Assembly: GCA_964492845.1 (NCBI GenBank) | Contig: CAZBMZ010000002.1 | Span: 124,001 to 188,000 of the forward strand | Origin: JADJPF01 sp964492845 | GTDB taxonomy: Bacteria; Acidobacteriota; Blastocatellia; Chloracidobacteriales; JADJPF01 | Direction: 5' to 3' | Length of the DNA stretch: 64,000 nt | Shown: positions 42,278 through 51,024 of the stretch, piece by piece | Layout: every line of letters begins with the position of its first letter | Position numbering within the stretch: the stretch's first letter is position 1 | Notes under the pieces: model-generated | Seen by the model: the letters and a program-made list of their open reading frames with translations, nothing else | Told to the model about the DNA's origin: nothing | The model's database searches: none | Translations under genes and position numbers: made by a program

Positions 42278-42580
42278 TTAAATAGCTTTATCTAGTTTTT
42301 CTTTAAGCTGTCCAACTACTTCTTCTAATTCTCCAACACGTTCATAAAGCGCAGGATAATTTCTGTCTAACTGTTTTATTAACCTTTCATGCTTATTTAC
42401 TTTGTCATTAAGATCCATTACATCTAATTTTAAGTTAATAAAAGTATCCATTACATTAGTATGATTGGTATCTATTTTATCTTCCAACCGAACTAAATCG
42501 CTTTTTATCATTGTTATATCTGATTGAAGTTGGGCTTGGCCTTTTTGAAGATCTTTTACATCCTTTTGCAAACTTTTCAT
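42278..42580 (-). CDS. Coiled-coil protein of unknown function (100 aa)
   Basis: The whole protein is a predicted coiled coil with heptads (KDVKDLQKGQAQLQSD, LVRLEDKID, LDVMDLNDKVNKHERLI, ELEEVVGQLKEKLDKA). Similar short coiled-coil proteins are common in Acidobacteria and cyanobacteria, without known function. The ATG at 42578-42580 has only a weak SD. The same frame stays open upstream for about 34 more codons and reads plausibly as protein (TTEREILELILNKLSNLE), but it contains no ATG, GTG or TTG before a TAG, so the original start may be lost or non-standard. Confidence 0.5.
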   Translation of the reverse strand: MKSLQKDVKDLQKGQAQLQSDITMIKSDLVRLEDKIDTNHTNVMDTFINLKLDVMDLNDKVNKHERLIKQLDRNYPALYERVGELEEVVGQLKEKLDKAI

Positions 42581-42936
42581 ATCTACTTCTAAATTAGAGA
42601 GTTTATTTAGTATTAGTTCTAGTATTTCTCGTTCTGTCGTAAATATGGCTTTTATGTAAAGTTTTATAGATTTTTGATTTTCCTAAATATACTACTTTTA
42701 GCTTCATTTGTTAATGTTTACGTATTAGTTAGTAAGACATTAACGTCACCTTAAAAATATATTAACGATCCATTAATTTTAACAAAACTATCTAAGAAAA
42801 AATTATTATACCTAGGCTTATTTCTAAGTAGAAACAATGAATTTAAGCTGTTACAAATTATCCATATTTTGTTTTATCAAGTAAGGTCTTTATCTTAAGA
42901 ATTCTTGTAGTATCTTTTAAGTTCAGGGAGAAAAAT
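42581..42936. other. Divergent intergenic region
   Basis: 356 bases between the coiled-coil gene (minus) and the first NHL protein (plus). About 100 bases next to the coiled-coil gene are an upstream continuation of its frame. The remainder is very AT-rich. The plus-strand gene has an AGGGAG ribosome binding site at its right end. No other structure was recognised. Confidence 0.5.
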
Positions 42937-44496
42937 ATGAAAAAAAATCTAATATACTTTTCAATGTTAATCCTTATATTAGTATTTGGATTAACTGCGA
43001 TAAGTCCTATGCCCCAAACATTTAGCACTTCTGCACAGGTAAAAAATGACGCTAGCAAATATCCTAATGATAGAGCGTTTTTACAAGGGAGTAAAATAAC
43101 ACAATCCCAAACAGAAACTAACATTGTAACTAATAACAATATTAATCCTGCTATTACAAGTAGTTGTCCTACAGTTAGAGGTGTATTAGGACAAGGTAGC
43201 CTAGATGCTCCATTTACAACAGGTCTTCAATCACCTAGGCTTTTTCGTAGTGGCACTCCTACCGTTTGTCCATCTAAAGTAGGTTCTGCATTTTCTTCAG
43301 GGCAGTTTGTTTATGATGCTTATGAATTTACAAACGGTGATGGAATGGATGTATGTATTACAGTTAATTGTACTATACCTGATACAGGTATTTTCATGGC
43401 AACTTACGTAGATTCTTTTAATCCAAGTAATATTGTACAAAATTTTCTTGGTGATGTGGGTTCTAGTGCACCAGGTGCTTTTTCTGTTACTGTACCAGCA
43501 GGAAGAAAATTTGTTATGGTGGTATCCTCTGTAGCTAATGCACCTAACGTAAGTCAAGGTACGTATAGTTTTAGCTTTACTGGTATAAATAATTGTGGCG
43601 GAGGTGGTGGTGCGACCCTTGAACATACAACCGTTTATGCAGCAGATACAGCAAATAATCGCATTCAACGCTCATTAGATGATGGCATGAGTTGGGAAAC
43701 AGTAGGATTTGGCCCAGGTACAACACCCGGTAAATTTAATGCTCCTCAAGGCGTTTCTTCTGACTCTACAGATACATTAATTTTTGTTGCAGATACAAAT
43801 AACAATAGAATTCAACGCTCAACAAATGGCGGAATGAGTTGGCAAGTTATAGCTGGCCCCGGTACTACAGTAGGTAAAGTAAATGCTCCTCAAGGCGTAG
43901 CTTATGATGAGCAAAATGACACTTTATATATTGCAGATACAAATAATAATAGAGTTCAAATGGCTACTTCTGCTAGCACAACTCCAGTATTTGGAGTATT
44001 TGCAGGCGCAACAATTGGAACTGCGCTAGGCAAAGTAAGTAAACCATCATCAGTAGCAGTAGATATAAATGGTGGCGTTTATGTAGCAGATACAGCAAAC
44101 AATCGTATCCAATTTAACACTACTCTAACAACAGGTGGTTGGGCTGTGTTTGCAGGTGCAACTGCTGGAACTGCATTAGGTAAAGTTAATCAACCTCGCG
44201 GCATTTTTGTTGATACAACAGGCAATGTTTATGTAGCCGATACAAACAATAACCGTATTCAAGTAAATATGGGTGGAATGACTAGCACTTGGTCAAACTT
44301 TATGACTGCTGGAGTTAATCCAGGTTTTGTTAATGGCCCACAAGGTGTTGTACTTGCTGCTTCTGGCAATGTCTTTATTGGTGATACAAAGAATAATCGT
44401 ATGCAGAAGAAGCCTTTAATGGGTGGGGCTAGTGTTGTTGTTGGCGCACCTGGCACAGCAACAGGTAACTTTAACCTGCCTACAAATGTTAGATAA
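42937..44496 (+). CDS. Secreted NHL-repeat protein 1
   Basis: 519 residues: a signal peptide (1-about 25), a beta-rich N-terminal domain (about 75-215) containing paired cysteines (VCITVNCTIP) and a PPC-like sandwich, a Gly linker (CGGGGG), then an NHL propeller (about 225-519). The blades repeat 'VYVADTNNNRIQ...G...GKFN.P.GV' (for example VYAADTANNRIQRS, IFVADTNNNRIQRS, LYIADTNNNRVQMA). The terminal blade VFIGDTKNNRMQKKPLMGG ends the protein at NVR. The NHL module is shared with the genes at 44643-47240 and 47982-50213. Such propellers usually bind ligands or proteins on the cell surface; no enzymatic residues were seen. Confidence 0.82.
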   Translation: MKKNLIYFSMLILILVFGLTAISPMPQTFSTSAQVKNDASKYPNDRAFLQGSKITQSQTETNIVTNNNINPAITSSCPTVRGVLGQGSLDAPFTTGLQSPRLFRSGTPTVCPSKVGSAFSSGQFVYDAYEFTNGDGMDVCITVNCTIPDTGIFMATYVDSFNPSNIVQNFLGDVGSSAPGAFSVTVPAGRKFVMVVSSVANAPNVSQGTYSFSFTGINNCGGGGGATLEHTTVYAADTANNRIQRSLDDGMSWETVGFGPGTTPGKFNAPQGVSSDSTDTLIFVADTNNNRIQRSTNGGMSWQVIAGPGTTVGKVNAPQGVAYDEQNDTLYIADTNNNRVQMATSASTTPVFGVFAGATIGTALGKVSKPSSVAVDINGGVYVADTANNRIQFNTTLTTGGWAVFAGATAGTALGKVNQPRGIFVDTTGNVYVADTNNNRIQVNMGGMTSTWSNFMTAGVNPGFVNGPQGVVLAASGNVFIGDTKNNRMQKKPLMGGASVVVGAPGTATGNFNLPTNVR

Positions 44497-44540
44497 AAGA
44501 TAAAAGTTAGTTAATTACAACAATTCTCTTCTAAAACTAA

Positions 44541-44580
44541 AGCTAGTAAGCATCATTTAGATGTTTACTAGCTATTTTAT
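44541..44580 (+). terminator. Rho-independent terminator of NHL protein 1
   Basis: Stem AGCTAGTAA / TTACTAGCT (44541-44549 and 44565-44573) with an inner CATC/GATG pairing, followed by ATTTTATTTT. The preceding bases TTCTCTTCTAAAACTAA recur before the terminators near 50245 and 47590. Confidence 0.8.
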
Positions 44581-44592
44581 TTTAAAATAAAA

Positions 44593-44619
44593 ACAGCCTA
44601 GGAAATTTTCCTAGGCTGT
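44593..44619 (-). terminator. Rho-independent terminator of NHL protein 2
   Basis: Stem ACAGCCTAGGAA / TTCCTAGGCTGT (perfect, 12 bp) with a 3-base loop. On the minus strand it is followed by TTTTTATTTT. It lies 24 bases past the stop of the minus-strand NHL gene. Confidence 0.85.
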
Positions 44620-44642
44620 CTAAAAAGCTTAAAACAAAAGGT

Positions 44643-47240
44643 TTAACGCATACTAGAAACTTGGTTAAATTGTCCAAGTCTTACGCCAGGGCCGCCAACT
44701 ATAGTTGGAGAAGCACCCATAGTAGTTAAGCGTTGAACACGGTTGTTAGCCGTATCACCAACAAAGGCAAAGTTTGTAGAAGTAGTTACTATACCTTCAG
44801 GAGCATTTACTGCACCAGCAGTAGCTCCACTAGGCATAAATACTGACCAAATACCACCAGATAACCTTTGTATTCTATTGTTAAGAGTGTCAGCAACATA
44901 AACATCGCCAGCACCATTAGCATAAATACTGCGTGGTTGATTAAACTTGCCAGGAGCAGTACCGGCAGTTGCACCAGCTAGAATTTGCCATCCACCAACC
45001 ATACCAGTCATATTGACTTGAATACGGTTGTTGCCAGTATCAGCAACATAAACTAAACCATTACCATCAACCGCAATACCACGAGGAGCATTAACTTGAC
45101 CTAAAGCCGCACCACCTATTGTGTTAGCAAATAAATCAGGTAGTGGGTTAGTAGTTGAAGCATTCATTATTCTTTGAATACGGTTATTACCAGTATCAGC
45201 AATGTAGAGGATGTTGTTTCGTTCATCATAAGCAACGCTTTGAGGAGCATTTACTGTTCCTACAGCAGTTCCTGGGCCTGCTAGTAATTGCCAGGTTGAA
45301 CCACCATTTGTAGAACGTTGAATACGGTTATTACCAGTATCAGCAACGAAAATTATCATATCATTTAAGCTAGAAGAAACACCTTTTGGAACGTTAAATC
45401 TACCTAAAGCTGTTCCAGGGCCAAATCCTACTGTTGACCAAACCATACCATTACTAGTGCTTCGTTGGATACGACTGTTATTAGTATCTACAGCATAAAC
45501 TGTTGTGTGGTCTAATGTATCGTCGTTAGTAATTGTTAAAACAGCAGTGCTAGGTGTACCTAAAGTAGCTCCCATAGGCATACTTAATGTTAAGTTAACT
45601 GTTTCATTTGGTTCGGTTAAGTTGTCATTTAGGATTGGAACCATAAAGCTTTGCATAGCACTACCATCTGGGAAGGTTAAAGTACCAGATGTAGCAGTGT
45701 AGTCACTACCAACAGTAGCAGTACCATTGCTAGTAGCAAAATTTACCATTGCTGTGCCAGTTGTTGAACCTGTACGAGTTACAGTAATAAGAGCATTACC
45801 ACCATCTTCACTAATCATATAGTTAGTAGCACTAAATTGTACGGTTGCGCCACCACCACCACCATCAGTGGTAATAGTAAGAGAGAAACCACCGTTAAAG
45901 TTACCTATATCACCACTAAAATCATCACGAACATATAATGACCAAGTACCATTAGGGCTAGCACCATTAAAGGCAGACATCATTGTTCCATAAGGAGCAG
46001 GAGGTGCTGGAGCCGCAAATACATCTGTACCAAGAGTATCAGCTATATTGGTAGGTCTAAATGTACCTGATACTAGTGGGCCAGTACCTAAAGCCATAGC
46101 AGCAGCATCATCAAGTGTCAAAGTTATGTTAGTTATGGGTGTGCTTCCGCCTACGTCTGAGAAAAGTAGCACTGTTTGACCTGTTGGTGAGACTAATAAA
46201 ACGTCTACGTCACTAGGGAAAGTGTGATTAAACATATTTATTGTTGCAGTCACTTTAGTTGTGTTGCCTGTTAAACCACTAACCATAACGGTTGCTGGAT
46301 AAGGGTTTGCGCTACCTGGTGTGCCACCAGTACCAACACCAGGAATAATTATGGGAGCAGTGTTCATAAATGTTCCCATAGTAACAGGAGGAGGAGCCGC
46401 ACCACCATTATCAGTAATGGTTAAAGAAAAACCACCTGAAATACTGCCACCATCACCACCAACAGCATCAAAAACATATAAACTCCACATACCGTTGGGA
46501 CTTTGACCGTTAAATTGAGCCATCATTGTTGCATAAGGAGCAGGAGGAGCAGGAGCAGGTATAGAAGGTGTAGTTATTAAAGAAGTAGGCTTAAATGTGC
46601 CTGATACTATTTGAGTGCCAGATACAGACATTGCAGCATCATCATCAAGTGTTAAAGTTACGTTAGTAACAGGGTTACCACCACCTACGGCTGAAATAAG
46701 AGCTACCTTTTGACCTGTTGGAGATACTAAGATTATATCTATGTCAGATGGAAAAGTATGACTAAAGTTAGTTAATGTAGCTGTTACTTTAGTTATATTT
46801 CCTGTAAAACCGCTAACCATGACATTTGCTGGATAAGGATTAGCTACACCTGAAGTAGGAATACTAATATTTGCAGTGTTACTGAATGACATTGTTAAAC
46901 TGTTGGGATATTCCTCAACAGGTGAAATACTGGATTTAGTATTTTTTCGAGCTAGTTCTACTACTGGATCATTTGTGATTTGGTCGTTAAGGGTAAATTC
47001 TTCTTCTGTTTCTCCGGCAATTCTATTTGCTCCACCAGAGTTGTCTGCTTTTCTAGGAACAGCCGCTTCTTGTTGTCTTTGAATCTCGGCTCTAGATTGT
47101 TTTTGTTGGCTACCTTTATCAGCACTAACTACTGATAACTGTGTATTTGATGTAAGAAAACTTGTTGCTGAAAACAACAAGGCTAAAGCAAAAAAAGTTA
47201 TGGCAAACTTAGTAAGTCGCCAGGGCAATTTATTTTTCAA
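44643..47240 (-). CDS. Secreted NHL-repeat protein 2 with two P-domains and Calx-beta
   Basis: 865 residues. A signal peptide (about 1-38), then two proprotein-convertase P-type jellyrolls (about 115-285 and 290-465). Each has the pattern 'FSHTFPSDIDIILVSPTGQ...LTLDDDA...FNGQSPNGMWSLYVFD...GG.I.G.F.L.I'. A Calx-beta domain follows (about 468-580; NYMISEDGGNALITVTR, GSDYTATSGTLTF, NETVNLTL), then the NHL propeller shared with its neighbours (about 585-865), ending SSMR. The start is TTG 47238-47240 with AGGAGG 6 bases upstream. Calx-beta and P-domains here are typical of large cell-surface adhesins or anchored proteins; no protease domain is attached to the P-domains. Confidence 0.82.
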   Translation of the reverse strand: MKNKLPWRLTKFAITFFALALLFSATSFLTSNTQLSVVSADKGSQQKQSRAEIQRQQEAAVPRKADNSGGANRIAGETEEEFTLNDQITNDPVVELARKNTKSSISPVEEYPNSLTMSFSNTANISIPTSGVANPYPANVMVSGFTGNITKVTATLTNFSHTFPSDIDIILVSPTGQKVALISAVGGGNPVTNVTLTLDDDAAMSVSGTQIVSGTFKPTSLITTPSIPAPAPPAPYATMMAQFNGQSPNGMWSLYVFDAVGGDGGSISGGFSLTITDNGGAAPPPVTMGTFMNTAPIIIPGVGTGGTPGSANPYPATVMVSGLTGNTTKVTATINMFNHTFPSDVDVLLVSPTGQTVLLFSDVGGSTPITNITLTLDDAAAMALGTGPLVSGTFRPTNIADTLGTDVFAAPAPPAPYGTMMSAFNGASPNGTWSLYVRDDFSGDIGNFNGGFSLTITTDGGGGGATVQFSATNYMISEDGGNALITVTRTGSTTGTAMVNFATSNGTATVGSDYTATSGTLTFPDGSAMQSFMVPILNDNLTEPNETVNLTLSMPMGATLGTPSTAVLTITNDDTLDHTTVYAVDTNNSRIQRSTSNGMVWSTVGFGPGTALGRFNVPKGVSSSLNDMIIFVADTGNNRIQRSTNGGSTWQLLAGPGTAVGTVNAPQSVAYDERNNILYIADTGNNRIQRIMNASTTNPLPDLFANTIGGAALGQVNAPRGIAVDGNGLVYVADTGNNRIQVNMTGMVGGWQILAGATAGTAPGKFNQPRSIYANGAGDVYVADTLNNRIQRLSGGIWSVFMPSGATAGAVNAPEGIVTTSTNFAFVGDTANNRVQRLTTMGASPTIVGGPGVRLGQFNQVSSMR

Positions 47241-47981
47241 GAAAAACCTCCTAAATTTAGTAATTACATATAGGTTTATTTAATAGATTGCTAGATTTTA
47301 ATCTAACAAAATTACAGGATTGGTTTATTTTTTAGTAAAATTTTGATAGAGACACACTTAGATTAGAAATTAAGATTTAAGCCTCATATTTTGTTTTTAC
47401 ATTGGAAAAAGTTTTAGGATTAGAAAAAATTAATAAAAAATTAACATAATTTTAATATAATTTTAATATTTAGCAATGTGTTATTGTTAAAAATTGGTAT
47501 AGTTTTATCTAGCAAACATTTTTTTTAGTAATTTCCTACATCTGTTGGTATATAAGTTAGTTACCGAAATTCTTTTCTAAAGCTAAAACTAGTAGGTATA
47601 GGTTCTATATTTACTAGCTTTTTCCTATTTATCACGACTAAATTACCGAAAAACCATTAGACAAAATAAGCCAAATATGCTAGAAATTCCTGATCCAACT
47701 TATTTAAGATACTGCTAAATTTACTAAACTAAATATATAACCTAATTAGGTTATCTTATGTATTTGGATTAAGTTAAGTCTTATAAATAATCATACTAAA
47801 ATAATAGATTTACCTAAATGATTAGCATAGCAATAAATTTGCTAATATATGGTAAAAATTTGTAGAAACTACAAATTCTAAAATACTTACTTATAAAATG
47901 GGGTTAACAAATTTTTGCATAATTAAATATTTCTTGATTTTGAAAATTTTTATTGGATTGGAAAGGATTTAGGAGGCTTTT
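47241..47981. other. Long divergent intergenic region with orphan terminator
   Basis: 741 bases between NHL proteins 2 (minus) and 3 (plus). It is very AT-rich with no supported ORF. At about 47569-47627 it holds a copy of the terminator that follows NHL proteins 1 and 3 (listed separately), although no gene ends there now. The right end carries the AGGAGG site for NHL protein 3. Confidence 0.6.
47569..47627 (+). terminator. Orphan terminator-like hairpin, relic of a duplicated gene end
   Basis: AATTCTTTTCTAAAGCTAAAACTAGTA followed by a loop and TTTACTAGCTTTTTCC. It parallels the leader and stem after 44496 and 50213 (TTCTCTTCTAAAACTAAAGCTAGTA...CTAGCTTTTT), but the arms now mispair by one base and no coding sequence precedes it. 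It suggests that a paralogue was lost here. Confidence 0.5.
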
Positions 47982-50213
47982 ATGAGTTTGAAAAAAAAAT
48001 ACATTGCAAGTTTTGTTGTCTTTGCAATGTTGATGTTTTTAGGTACTTTAGTACCACAAAGTTTAGAAAACTTTTTTGTTTCTGGAACAAAAGTAGCGGC
48101 TCAAGTTCAGTCCAAGCAAGCTACCTTGGATCAAATGAAAACCTTGAGACAATCTATTAATTCACTTAAACAACAAGCGAAAGATTCTAGTTCACAATCA
48201 CAACTAGAATCTTTAATGGATCAATACAATGCACTAAAAGCTAGTTTAGGTGGTGATGAACCTGTAGCAGTAGGCCCTGGCCCTAAAAAAGGAGCTATAA
48301 ACCCTGAAGCAGTTCCTAATTGTACTGGGGTTGTAACTACCAATTTTGCTAACAATATACCTGTAACAATTCCTACAGGCCCAGCTGTTGTTACTTCAAC
48401 TATTACTGTAAATGGTGCTGCTCCATATCTTTTTGATGTTGACTTAACAACATTTATTACACATACATTTAACGCAGATTTAGATATCACATTACAATCA
48501 CCATCAGGAACAGTAGTAACAATAACTACTGATAATGGTGGTGCTAATGTTAATGTATTTAACGGTACACTTTTTGATGATGATGCTAATCCTGCCGGTC
48601 AAGTTCCTTATGTTACTAATGCTGGTGTTGTTACAGATCATCCTTATTTAAATTTAGTTACAGCAACTCCTTTAACACCGGAAGAAGCATTAGCAGCATT
48701 TATGGGAGAAAACCCAAATGGAGTTTGGACTTTAACTATTTCTGATGACTTAGGTGGTGATGGAGGTGCATTAAATAGCTGGAATTTAGATATTTCTACC
48801 TTACCTATGACACCTATATCTACTATGAATGGCCCATTTACCAATAACACACCTACAAACATATTAGATGTTGCCACAGTAACTTCTACTATCAATGTTA
48901 CTGGTGCTGGTACAACTGTTGGTAAACTAACTTTGCAACCATTTATTACACATACATTTGCATCAGATTTAGACATCACATTAACATCACCATCAGGAAC
49001 AGTAGTAACAATAACTACTGATAATGGTGGTGGTAATGACAATGTATTTAACGGTACACTTTTTGATGATGATGCTAATCCAATGGGTCAAGTTCCTTAT
49101 TCAAATAATAGCACTGTCACAACAGGCCCAGGCATCGTAACAGATCAACTATATGCAAACAATGTAGTTGTAAATAATTTAACACCTGAAGAACCATTTG
49201 GCGCATTTATAGGGGAAGATCCAAATGGGATTTGGACTTTAACCATTTCTGATGACTTAGGTGGTGATGTTGGTATCCTAAATAGCTGGACACTAAATAT
49301 CACTACAATTAATGTTAGTTGCGCAGGAGCAACTCTTGAGCATTTAACTGTTTATGCAGCAGATACATTAAATAACAGAATTCAACGTTCATTTGATGAT
49401 GGCATGTCTTGGCAACCAGTAGGATTTGGCCCAGGTGTTGGATTAGGTCAATTTAATGCTCCTCAAGGCGTTTCTTCTGATTCAACAGATATGTTGATTT
49501 TTGTTGCTGATACAAATAACAACCGCGTTCAACGTTCAACCGATGGTGGAATGAGTTGGCAAGTTATGGCCGGCCCAGGTACAGCTATTGGTACAGTTAA
49601 TGCTCCTCAAGGTGTAGCTTATGATGAGCAAAACGATGTTTTATATGTAGCAGATACATTAAATAGCAGAATTCAAATGGCTACTTCTGCTAGCACAACT
49701 CCAATGTTTGGAATATATGCTGGTGCAACAATTGGAACTGCTTTAGGTAAAGTTAATCGACCTGTCGCTGTAGCAGTAAATATAAATGGTGGAGTTTATG
49801 TTGCTGATACAAATAACAACCGTATCCAATTTAACACTAGTGGATCCCCAACAGGTTGGGCAATATTTGCTGGTGCAACTGCTGGTACTGCATTAGGCAA
49901 AGTTAATAACCCACGTGGAATTTATGTTGATACCGTTGGCAATGTCTATGTTGCTGATACACTTAACAACCGTATTCAAATGAATGTTGGTGGAACTCCA
50001 ACAGGTTGGATGACCTTTATGGCACCTGGTACTGCATTAGGCACAGTCAATGCTCCTCAAGGTGTTGTACTAGCTGCTTCTGGCAACGTCTTTATTGGCG
50101 ACACCAAGAATAACCGTATGCAGAAGAAACCTTTAATGGGTGGCCCTGCTACTTTGGTTGGCGCACCTGGTACAGTCATTGGTAACTTCAATGGGCCAAC
50201 AGGCGTTAGATAA
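47982..50213 (+). CDS. Secreted NHL-repeat protein 3 with two P-domains
   Basis: 743 residues: signal peptide (about 1-39), a short coiled coil (about 42-85; LDQMKTLRQSINSLKQQA), and two tandem P-type jellyrolls (about 110-270 and 275-450). Each jellyroll has FITHTF, LDITL.SPSGTVVTITTDNG, FNGTLFDDDANP, ENPNGVWTLTISDDLGGD and LNSW.L.I. The NHL propeller (about 460-743) ends GPTGVR and is very close to that of protein 1, including VFIGDTKNNRMQKKPLMGG. The P-domains contain a 141-base near-identical DNA repeat, so they duplicated recently. AGGAGG precedes the ATG. It is probably exported to the cell surface. Confidence 0.83.
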   Translation: MSLKKKYIASFVVFAMLMFLGTLVPQSLENFFVSGTKVAAQVQSKQATLDQMKTLRQSINSLKQQAKDSSSQSQLESLMDQYNALKASLGGDEPVAVGPGPKKGAINPEAVPNCTGVVTTNFANNIPVTIPTGPAVVTSTITVNGAAPYLFDVDLTTFITHTFNADLDITLQSPSGTVVTITTDNGGANVNVFNGTLFDDDANPAGQVPYVTNAGVVTDHPYLNLVTATPLTPEEALAAFMGENPNGVWTLTISDDLGGDGGALNSWNLDISTLPMTPISTMNGPFTNNTPTNILDVATVTSTINVTGAGTTVGKLTLQPFITHTFASDLDITLTSPSGTVVTITTDNGGGNDNVFNGTLFDDDANPMGQVPYSNNSTVTTGPGIVTDQLYANNVVVNNLTPEEPFGAFIGEDPNGIWTLTISDDLGGDVGILNSWTLNITTINVSCAGATLEHLTVYAADTLNNRIQRSFDDGMSWQPVGFGPGVGLGQFNAPQGVSSDSTDMLIFVADTNNNRVQRSTDGGMSWQVMAGPGTAIGTVNAPQGVAYDEQNDVLYVADTLNSRIQMATSASTTPMFGIYAGATIGTALGKVNRPVAVAVNINGGVYVADTNNNRIQFNTSGSPTGWAIFAGATAGTALGKVNNPRGIYVDTVGNVYVADTLNNRIQMNVGGTPTGWMTFMAPGTALGTVNAPQGVVLAASGNVFIGDTKNNRMQKKPLMGGPATLVGAPGTVIGNFNGPTGVR
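48452..48592 (+). repeat. 141-base intragenic repeat, copy 1
   Basis: Near-identical to 48941-49081 (same length). It encodes FITHTF through DDDANP of the first P-domain. Long identical stretches such as CACCATCAGGAACAGTAGTA are shared even at third codon positions. Confidence 0.75.
48941..49081 (+). repeat. 141-base intragenic repeat, copy 2
   Basis: Second copy, in the second P-domain. The start-to-start distance to copy 1 is 489 bases, a multiple of three, so unequal recombination could add or remove one whole P-domain in frame. Confidence 0.75.
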
Positions 50214-50244
50214 AAATTAATTTTCAAAGTTCTCTTCTAAAACT

Positions 50245-50285
50245 AAAGCTAGTAGATACTTAAAATGTCTGCTAGCTTTTTCTTC
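50245..50285 (+). terminator. Rho-independent terminator of NHL protein 3
   Basis: Stem AAAGCTAGTAGA / TCTGCTAGCTTT (50245-50256 and 50268-50279, one G-T pair) followed by T-rich sequence. It has the same leader and stem start as the terminator after NHL protein 1. Confidence 0.8.
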
Positions 50286-50346
50286 TTATGACAAAATTTA
50301 TGAATTTGCTATATTTGATTGGAATTTTATTTAGAAGGAAAAGACG

Positions 50347-50925
50347 ATGGCAAGAAACCCTAAAAAATTTTATTCATTGGAAGAATACTTTGAAATAGAA
50401 AAAAACTCTGAAATCAAACATGAATATATTTTTGGCGAAATTTTTGCTATGTCTGGTGCTACTGCCAACCATAACCGCATAGCTAATGCCATTAACATAC
50501 AACTAGATCAACAGCTTTTAGATACAACCTGCGAGTCATTTATCAGTGATATGAGAACACGAACACACCAACAAATTTATAAATATCCTGATGTAGTTGT
50601 AGCCTGTAACCCAAGCTTTATTACTATTAAAGGTCTACAAAGCTTAACTAACCCTGTTTTAATGGTAGAAGTTTTATCCCGCAGTACAGCAAATTTTGAC
50701 CAAGAAGGTAAAATTAGAGAATATCAACAAATCGAAACCTTAAACTATTATTTGCTAGTAGCACAAAATGAAGTCCTAGCAACTTTATTTACTAAGGAGC
50801 CAAATAACACTTGGTCAAGCCAAAACTTTGCCAACTTAAATGACATTATTAATTTACCTTTGATTAATTGTAGTTTGTCTATGAGACGCACTTATTTAAG
50901 AGTTCAGTTTGATGCTCAAACCTGA
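50347..50925 (+). CDS. Uma2-family (DUF820) putative nuclease
   Basis: A 192-residue protein of the Uma2/DUF820 family, with a restriction-endonuclease-like fold. Family marks: YSLEEYFEIEKNSEIKHEYI then GEIFAMSGATANHNRIA, KYPDVVVAC and LMVEVLSRSTANFDQEGKIREY, which together give the D...E-x-(V/K) type active site. These proteins are expanded in cyanobacteria and some Acidobacteria; their biological role is unknown. AAGGAAAAGA precedes the ATG. It is downstream of NHL protein 3's terminator, so it is a separate unit. Confidence 0.9.
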   Translation: MARNPKKFYSLEEYFEIEKNSEIKHEYIFGEIFAMSGATANHNRIANAINIQLDQQLLDTTCESFISDMRTRTHQQIYKYPDVVVACNPSFITIKGLQSLTNPVLMVEVLSRSTANFDQEGKIREYQQIETLNYYLLVAQNEVLATLFTKEPNNTWSSQNFANLNDIINLPLINCSLSMRRTYLRVQFDAQT

Positions 50926-51024
50926 TTTTCCTTTTAAGCTATAAATAATTAGCTTAAGTCTTGACGCATAATTGCTGGTGTTTCATACTTGGTAAAACCT
51001 TTCTGAATTTCTGGAGAATTCCAC

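Noticed and set aside
44259..47082. Many ORFs of 60-180 codons on the strand opposite the NHL and propeller genes (also 41591-42124, 48221-49042, 62092-62508)
   Set aside because: They run antisense to clear repeat-protein genes; the codon pattern of the real genes keeps the opposite frame open. None has an SD or a protein-like pattern of its own.
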